This document shows, in pieces, positions 58,331-64,000 of a stretch of DNA of 64,000 nt. The position numbers and the translations under genes were made by a program. Position 1 is the first letter of the stretch; each line of letters opens with the position of its first letter. Below the pieces are notes generated by a model. It did no database searches and had not been told where the DNA came from. It saw nothing but the letters and a program-made list of their open reading frames with translations. This DNA is from Isoetes taiwanensis (taxonomy: Eukaryota > Streptophyta > Lycopodiopsida > Isoetales > Isoetaceae), in contig JAJEKV010000032.1 of NCBI GenBank assembly GCA_021234155.1, positions 951,617-1,015,616 of the forward strand, given 5' to 3'.

Positions 58331-58990
58331 CGTAGCTTCCTCTCTTTCGATTTTCGACACGTCCTTTGTCCAGTAATATAATAAATAATGGCTAATAGTT
58401 AGCCATTAAATTTATTTAACCATGGTAGATTTTTGTTGTACCCTGGTATTTTTTTGTACTCTCGTCCCTACCATTGTCATTTTTTGTACCATGTTTTCAA
58501 CTATTATCTTCCACAATTGGAGAAAGGGTCAGATATTACTTAAGGTTTAACATACAATAAGCAACTACTGGAACTTACAGACTTAAACTGGAAACCCCGT
58601 TTCCATTATAAATTAACTGGTAAAATGCCATCGCTTTCAAAATTTTGAAGGTAAACTAGTTTAGAATCAATCGATTTGGATGGAGGCGCCCCTGCTATAT
58701 GCTTTTGCTTTTAGCTGATAATCTCACTCTCTCTTTGCTAAGCATGGAAATTGCTCTGATACCAACTGTTCAAATAGCTCATCGACCCTAGGTATGCATT
58801 CTCCTCTAACTGATGAGCCTACGAACTACATGGCCCCCGCTCGTATGGTCACCATCAGTAGCGTTTTTGAAAGTAAAGTGAAAGTCTACCTCTACTAACC
58901 TAATAAAATTCCCCTTCCAGAAATTTGCTACTTTTGTTATTCAATAACATGTAGATCGCCAGGTTACTCTTATTTTCTGGGAACCAGCAT

Positions 58991-59043
58991 GCTAAAACCG
59001 TATAATGCTGACGTAGCTAAAACCGTATAATGCTGACGTCAGT
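58991..59043 (+). promoter_or_regulatory. doubled GCTAAAACCGTATAATGC element with bZIP core (copy 1)
   Basis: Two direct units of GCTAAAACCGTATAATGCTG end in ACGT and ACGTCAG; the second makes TGACGTCA, a plant bZIP (TGA/CRE-type) palindrome. It lies about 0.7 kb upstream of the 5' UTR exon. Confidence 0.5.
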
Positions 59044-59831
59044 AATTGGGTTCTATTGTATACATGGTCGAGGGTTTTGGAGAAATTATTTTAGGAAGTT
59101 TTTTTGTGCTAGGGAACCACCTGGTACGAGGGGTTTCCCGCCGTAAACCTCGAGATCCAGGCGGCTCCCTCACGTAAACCCACCAGGGAGCCAAAATTCC
59201 GGCCACAGGGCGGAAGATTATTTTTTTTTTTTCGGCACTTTTTATTTACCTTCTTTCTTGCTCGGCTATGGCGGAGCTCCAGAGCTTCGGCCATGGGGCT
59301 ACGTCATTCCGTTGAGGCACTTGACGATTTGGCGAGTTCTTGGAGCTGGTTATATCTGGCACTGCGTTAGATCGACTTTTTTCACCTAAGGAAGCTTTTC
59401 TTTGAAGATCAAGTCCTGTTTTGTTTGTTGCAGACAAGTTCTTGGCCGTGCTTGCCTCCTTTATGTTCTTGCTTTCCTGTTTGCTTGTTACTAACAAATA
59501 TTTATCTTTCTTGTAGGGGTTCCTGAAGTATTACCTTCATCCTCGACTTTCTTGCTTCATTGGTCGAGTTTCTGGCTTCATTGATCGAGTTTCTGCCTCT
59601 GTTGCAAGGTTGCAGTAGGTTGCAGCTGTTCATTCTATCATGGATCCGCGTGGTCTAAATTTTAAGCTGGAGGTTTCCTAGGTTGGAGTTTTTGGAGCTA
59701 CAATAAACCTATGCATTTCTATAAGGTAATTTTCTACGTTTTTGCATGCATGTATGTTTTGTAAACTACATGTATGTTTTGTAAGCTGCATGCAGTAGAT
59801 TAACACATTTAATTTGTTATTACAGAAGATA

Positions 59832-59957
59832 ATGGCGATGGAAGAAGCAAGGTGGTTGTTAGTTTATTATTGTTTTGGACTAGCCCTTTCTTATGCTGCT
59901 GTAAGTATCAATCCTTCTTTTTCCTTGGATTTGGGGCCTGAGATGAACATTCTGGAC
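59832..59957 (+). pseudogene. truncated first coding exon, copy 1
   Basis: Starts ATGGCGATGGAAGAAGCAAG at 59,832, after an acceptor TTATTACAG that ends a 5' UTR intron begun at GTAATTTTCT near 59,727. It codes MAMEEARWLLVYYCFGLALS with a hydrophobic stretch, then reaches GTAAGTATC, a donor. Similarity with copy 2 ends at 59,957 and no downstream exons follow, so it is an orphan. Confidence 0.65.
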
Positions 59958-60104
59958 GATAATAGCCTGCTACTTATCCTGCAACCTTACACAACCTTCT
60001 GCTACTTATCCTGAAACCTTACACAACCTTAAAGTGTTGTAACCTAACCTTCCTCCTAACCTTCTACTCATTCTTCCTCTTTAGATCATGCTGCCTTCAC
60101 TGCC

Positions 60105-61734
60105 ATTGTTTCTAAACGTAGCTTCCTCTCTTTCGATTTTCGACACATTTTCTTTTACGTGGCAGCTTCCTTTGCCCCACTACCTGTCCAGTAATAAATA
60201 ATGGCTAATAGTTAGCCATTAAATTTATTTAACCATGGTAGATTTTTGTTGTACCCTGGTCCCTGCATTGTCATTCTTTTGTACTCTCGTCCCTACTATT
60301 GTCATTTTTTGTACCATGTTTTCAACTATTATCTTCCACAATTGGAGAAAGGGTCAGATATTACATAAGGTTTAACATGGTTTTGGGTAGCATCTGTATG
60401 CCAGGCTTCGAAATCCCCGGTTAAGTCTACCACCTTCAATAAGCAACTACTGGAACTTATAGACTTAAACTGGAAACCCCGGTTTCCATTACAGGTAAAA
60501 TGCCATCGCTTTCAAAATTTTGAAGGTAAACTAGTTTAGAAACAATTGATTTGGATGGAGGCGCCCCTGCTATATGCTTTTGCTTTTAGCTAATAATCTC
60601 ACTCTCTCTTTGCTAAGCATGGAAATTGCTCTGATACCAACTGTTCAAATAGCTCATCGACCCTAGGTATGCATTGTCCTCTAACTGATGAGCCTACGAA
60701 CTGCACGGCTCCCGCTCGTATGGTCACCATCAGTAGCATTTTGAAAGTAAAGTGAAAGTCTACCTCTACTAACCTAATAAAAATCCCCGACACTTTTATA
60801 ATTTTTCCAGAATTTTGCTACTTTTGTTATTCAATAACATGTAGATCGCCAGGTTACTCTTTTTTTCTGGGAACCAGCATGCTAAAACCGTATAATGCTG
60901 ACGTCAGCAGCTAAAACCGTATAATGCTGATGTCAGTAATTGGGTTCTATTGTTTACATGGTCGAGGGTTTTGGAGAAATTATTTTAGGAAGTTTTTTTG
61001 TGCTAGGGAACCGCCTGGTACGAGGGGTTTCCCGCCGTAAACCCCGAGATCCAGGCGGCTCCCTCACGTAAACCCACCAGGGAGCCAAAATTCCAACCAT
61101 AGGGTGAAAGATTAATTTTTTTTTTCGGCACTTTTTATTTACCTTCTTTCTTGCTCGGCTATGGAGCTTCGGCCATGGGGCTACGTCATTCCGTTGAGGC
61201 ACTTGACGATTTGGCGAGTTCTTGGAGCTGGTTGTATCTGGCGCTTGCGTTAGATCGACTTTGTTCACCTAAGGAAGCTTTTCTTTGAAGATCAAGTCCT
61301 GTTTTGTTTGTTGCAGACAAGTTCTTGGCCGTGCTTGCCTCCTTATGTTCTTGCTTTCCTGTTTGCTTGTTACTAACAAATATTTATCTTTCTTGTAGGG
61401 GATCCTGAAGTATTACCTTCATCCTCGACTTTCTTGCTTCATTGGTCGAGTTTCTGGCTTCATTGGTCGATTTTCTGGCTTCATTGGTCGAGTTTTTGCC
61501 TCTGTTGCAAGGTTGCAGTAGGTTGCAGCTGTTCATTCTATCATGGATCCACGTGGTCTAAATTTTAAGCTGGAGGTTTCCTAGGTTGGAGTTTTTGGAG
61601 CTACAATAAACCTATGCATTTCTATAAGGTAATTTTCTACATTTTTGGATGCATGTATGTTTTGTAAGCTACATGTATGTTTTGTAAGCTGCATGCAGTA
61701 GATTAACACATTTAATTTGTTATTACAGGAGATA
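60105..61734 (+). repeat. tandem duplication, copy 2 (promoter and 5' UTR of the recombinase gene)
   Basis: Second copy of 58,315-59,830. It contains the doubled AAAACCGTATAATGCTGA element at 60,891-60,938 (here the first unit has TGACGTCA and the second TGATGTCA), the TTTCTGGCTTCATTGGTCGA minisatellite at about 61,430-61,505 with one unit more than copy 1, and the 5' UTR exon ending at GTAATTTTCT near 61,629 followed by its intron. Confidence 0.9.
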
Positions 61735-63931
61735 ATGGCGATGGAGGAAGCAAGGTGGTTGTTAGTTTATTATTGTTTTGGACTAGCCCTTGCTTATGCT
61801 GCTGTAAGTATCAGTCCTTCTTTTTCCTTGGATTTGGGGCCTGAGATGAACATTCTGGACGAAATATACTTGAGGATCGGTTGCTTTGGAAAAGTTAATT
61901 TAGAGCACCAAAGCTTCAGAGGTGGAGAGTTTGTTGAAGGATTTACAGAGTGAGCCGTGGTTTTATCAGGAGTTTATTGAGCCCCCAGTTGAAGGGAAAG
62001 GAAAGTCGAAAGAGTTTGCTGACTTAGATGAGCAGATGTTGGGGGAAGTGGATAAGGGTGGGAAAGACAGGTCACAGAAGCAAACCAATTGGGCTAGGTT
62101 CGATGCATGAAGATCCATTGTGAAGAATGATTATAAGATTACTGTTCGCCCGTCTTTACCGATTGAAGAAATACCACATACTGAATGAGATGGTGGTTAG
62201 GTTTCTGTTGCAGATGAGAAAGAAAGACGGATCGCTCTTTCCTTCTGGCAGGTAAATGATTGTTAATTTATGCTTTTGTTTTATTTTATTTTCTATTGAA
62301 ATTTATGCATAGTTCATATGTCCCGCAGTTTAAATTGTCTTCTGAAAGCGATTGGTAGGATTGTTCGTAAGCGACAGGAATAAAAAATGGCCACCACTGG
62401 TATTAGAGTAGAGGCATTTAATATCATGAGGGATCCTTTGTTTGTTAGAGCTAGGTTGGCATTTGTTGCTGCATCTGATCAATCTAGGAAGACTGGTGTT
62501 GGAGTTTCAAGGCTTGGAGTTTCAGGTGTACAAAAGAGGCTCTACTTTTACCTTTGCTCTAGGTTTGCGATCAGGGTGCTGGTGAATTATATGAAGTGAA
62601 AGATGTAGACTTGTCTCGAGAGTCTGATGGAAAGAATGAATACCTAGTTTACAACGAGAGGATAAGCAAGACTTGGGGAACTTCAGTGACGAATTATGAT
62701 CCAAGCCACTTTCGACCTACAATCTGGAGTTATGAAGATGATTTTGTTTTGATATACAAACAGCTTGTTCGTCATCTGCCACCAAAGGAGAATGCTGCGC
62801 CAAGGCGACTGTTCTTGCAGGCTATTGCAAATTATCGGCTAGATGTAAGTATTTTATTTTTAGCTTGTTTTTATATTATTTCTTTCCTCATTTGTTTATT
62901 TTTTTACAGTCGTGGTTTTCAAGAGGCCATGTTGGCCAGAATAATATTTCAAAATGGATAAAAACTATGGGGCAGCTTATTTCTGTTGATATCTGCAACA
63001 AGAGTGGCCGGGTTTCTTCTGTCACATGCATGTCTATGGCGGGTGTCCCCCCAAAAATAGGGAAACTTATCACGAGTCATAGGAACACTGAGTCGTATGA
63101 AAAGTAAGTTTGTTTTTTATTTTATTTCTTCTGTTGTTTATTGAATTTATTTCATTTGCTAGCTTAGTTATCTGGCAGGTATGATCGTAGCAAAGACATT
63201 CAGGTTAACGCTGCTATGAGCATCAACGCAAAACCATATGAGGATGATGGTAATCTCAGACTTTATCTAAATGTACTTAGTGAAATGATCAAGGCAAGCA
63301 AAAACGATATGCTTGGTAGTCGTTCGTCAAAGGCTCTGTCCGGTCGAGGTATGTTATCGTTTTATTTGTTGCATTGTTTAGTTGTTTTTCTCTATGTTCT
63401 TCATATTAAGAACTTCAAGTATGTGCAGGTGATTCTGAGGAGATTGGTGGACATCATCTGGATGCTAAACCATCTCCAATTGAACCTGTCAGAGTTGATA
63501 GCAGATTGGACGTAGCAAGCAATGTTAAACATAATAGCAGTGTTGTTGTATTAGCTAATACTATTGTGGCAGCGAGCAGTGATGTTATGGCAGCAAGTGA
63601 TACTGGTTTGATTAATTCGAGGTCTACTATTGGAGTTTCTGATAAAGACGATAAGGATCTTTTGGATTATTGGGCGTTCGATGATTTTGTGAAGGCCAAT
63701 CCGAATCTCCACAAATATTTTTCGCCAAATATCTCTGTCAAGAATGTTGGTAAGTTTTCTACATTGTTTTTTCTATTTTAGTTTTAAGTTTTGAGTTCTA
63801 GATTTTTCCCTGATTGTTTGATTGTTGTAGCTGGTCATTCCTTTGTTGGAACGATGTTTAATAACTGCACCTTTGTTCTATCCGATTCAAGTGGCGCAGC
63901 GAGCTACATGGAGAAATCAAATAGCAAATGA
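61735..63931 (+). pseudogene. DUF3504/Crypton-type tyrosine recombinase, multi-exon, 5' part damaged
   Basis: Domain order follows the KIAA1958/ZMYM/Crypton-like (DUF3504) family. An N-terminal segment at 61,920-62,253 has QTNWARFDA, SLPIEEIP and RRIALSFWQ. A core-binding part at 62,387 has EAFNIMRDPLFVRARLAFVA. The catalytic domain begins with YLCSRFAIR in one frame and GAGELYEVKDVDLS in the next, a 1 nt shift near 62,575, then KNEYLVYNERISKTWG, DDFVLIYKQLVRHLPP, NNISKWIKTMG, MAGVPPKIGKLITSHRNTES, YEKYD and a C-terminal FNNCTF. In-frame stops at about 62,108, 62,186, 62,198 and 62,384 also interrupt the 5' half. Cryptons use this enzyme to excise and integrate DNA, and animals have domesticated versions. 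Either a recently decayed copy or an assembly with errors. Confidence 0.75.
62910..63931 (+). CDS. tyrosine recombinase catalytic C-terminal exons (intact)
   Basis: Four exons, 62,910-63,103, 63,179-63,348, 63,429-63,749 and 63,831-63,931, join in frame through GT-AG introns of 75, 80 and 81 bp; a 65 bp intron (62,845-62,909) links them to the exon ending at 62,844. The reading frame stays open to the TGA at 63,931 with phases preserved, which favours a real spliced gene. Family catalytic positions: R in NKSGRVS (the usual H of HxxR is K), H in TSHRN, and Y in YEKYD. After the catalytic domain comes a Ser/Val-rich linker, an acidic segment (DKDDKDLLDYWAFDDF) and the short FNNCTFVLS motif that ends many DUF3504 proteins. 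The final exon also contains AGHSFVGTMF. Confidence 0.78.
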
Positions 63932-64000
63932 TAAGAAGATTTGAATGTACTAAAAAATCAAACTGTCTGAATGATATCAGTTATCTGAATTTGATCTTTG

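Larger units (their letters stand above)
58315..59957 (+). repeat. tandem duplication, copy 1 (promoter plus first exons)
   Basis: Aligns almost end to end with 60,105-61,858. Landmarks: CTAAACGTAGCTTCCTCTCT, AATGGCTAATAGTTAGCCAT, GATACCAACTGTTCAAATAG, TAAAACCGTATAATGCTGAC, CGTCATTCCGTTGAGGCACT and ATGGCGATGG. Copy 2 has an extra block of about 60 bp near 60,370-60,430 and one more minisatellite unit. Copy 1 diverges at 59,957 into AACCTTCTGCTACTTATCCT repeats and leads into no gene body. Confidence 0.95.

Noticed and set aside
58381-58420. AATGGCTAATAGTTAGCCATT palindrome as an operator
   Set aside because: It is a perfect short palindrome present in both tandem copies, but it is AT-rich and there is no evidence of function; treated as part of the duplicated repeat.

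Overview
This is nuclear DNA from a land plant with a large, repeat-filled genome. Supporting signs are a plant-type VAMP71 longin SNARE gene with a short GT-AG intron, a chromodomain Ty3 retrotransposon, L1-type LINEs with the plant zinc-binding reverse-transcriptase tail, Helitron-like termini, and low gene density in AT-rich sequence. The mixture of LINE types and a DUF3504/Crypton-type tyrosine recombinase would suit a non-flowering lineage such as a fern or gymnosperm. That placement is a guess from style. I saw no tRNA, rRNA, CRISPR or bacterial-type operon.

Layout: 0.9-2.4 kb is a diverged copy of the left end of a TTAA-flanked inverted-repeat element whose better copy is at 36.85-44.97 kb. 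2.4-7.2 kb has two LINE-A remnants, a 320 bp foldback element and a 107 bp tandem repeat. 8.2-22.9 kb is a nest of Ty3-type LTR sequence: a decayed chromovirus (gag, protease, RT/RNase H, integrase, chromodomain), a pol piece inverted against its left LTR, and two copies of a second LTR-like family in opposite orientations. 23.0-24.0 kb is a LINE-B fragment. 24.87-25.36 kb holds the first two coding exons of a VAMP71 R-SNARE, the clearest host gene. 26.6-29.5 kb has Helitron-like ends and a plus-strand plant L1 remnant. 30.3-36.1 kb is an almost full-length LINE-A. 36.85-44.97 kb is the TTAA element, interrupted by an almost full-length LINE-B with tandem 5' monomers. 45.8-53.1 kb is a large imperfect inverted repeat with minisatellites and two 5'-truncated LINE-A insertions. 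53.7-58.2 kb has two broken copies of an alpha/beta-hydrolase (carboxylesterase) gene, one cut by LINE-B. 58.3-61.9 kb is a tandem duplication of a promoter plus first exons, and its second copy leads into the tyrosine recombinase gene, which ends at 63,931.

The elements are layered: LINE-B sits in the TTAA element, LINE-A copies sit in an inverted repeat and in one member of a duplicated segment, and LINE-B sits in the esterase pseudogene. Internal duplicates therefore act as empty-site controls. The items most worth a second look are the multi-exon DUF3504/Crypton-like recombinase with its duplicated promoter, the TTAA/CACTAG inverted-repeat element, and an inverted-repeat motif shared by the 5' ends of two unrelated LINE families.
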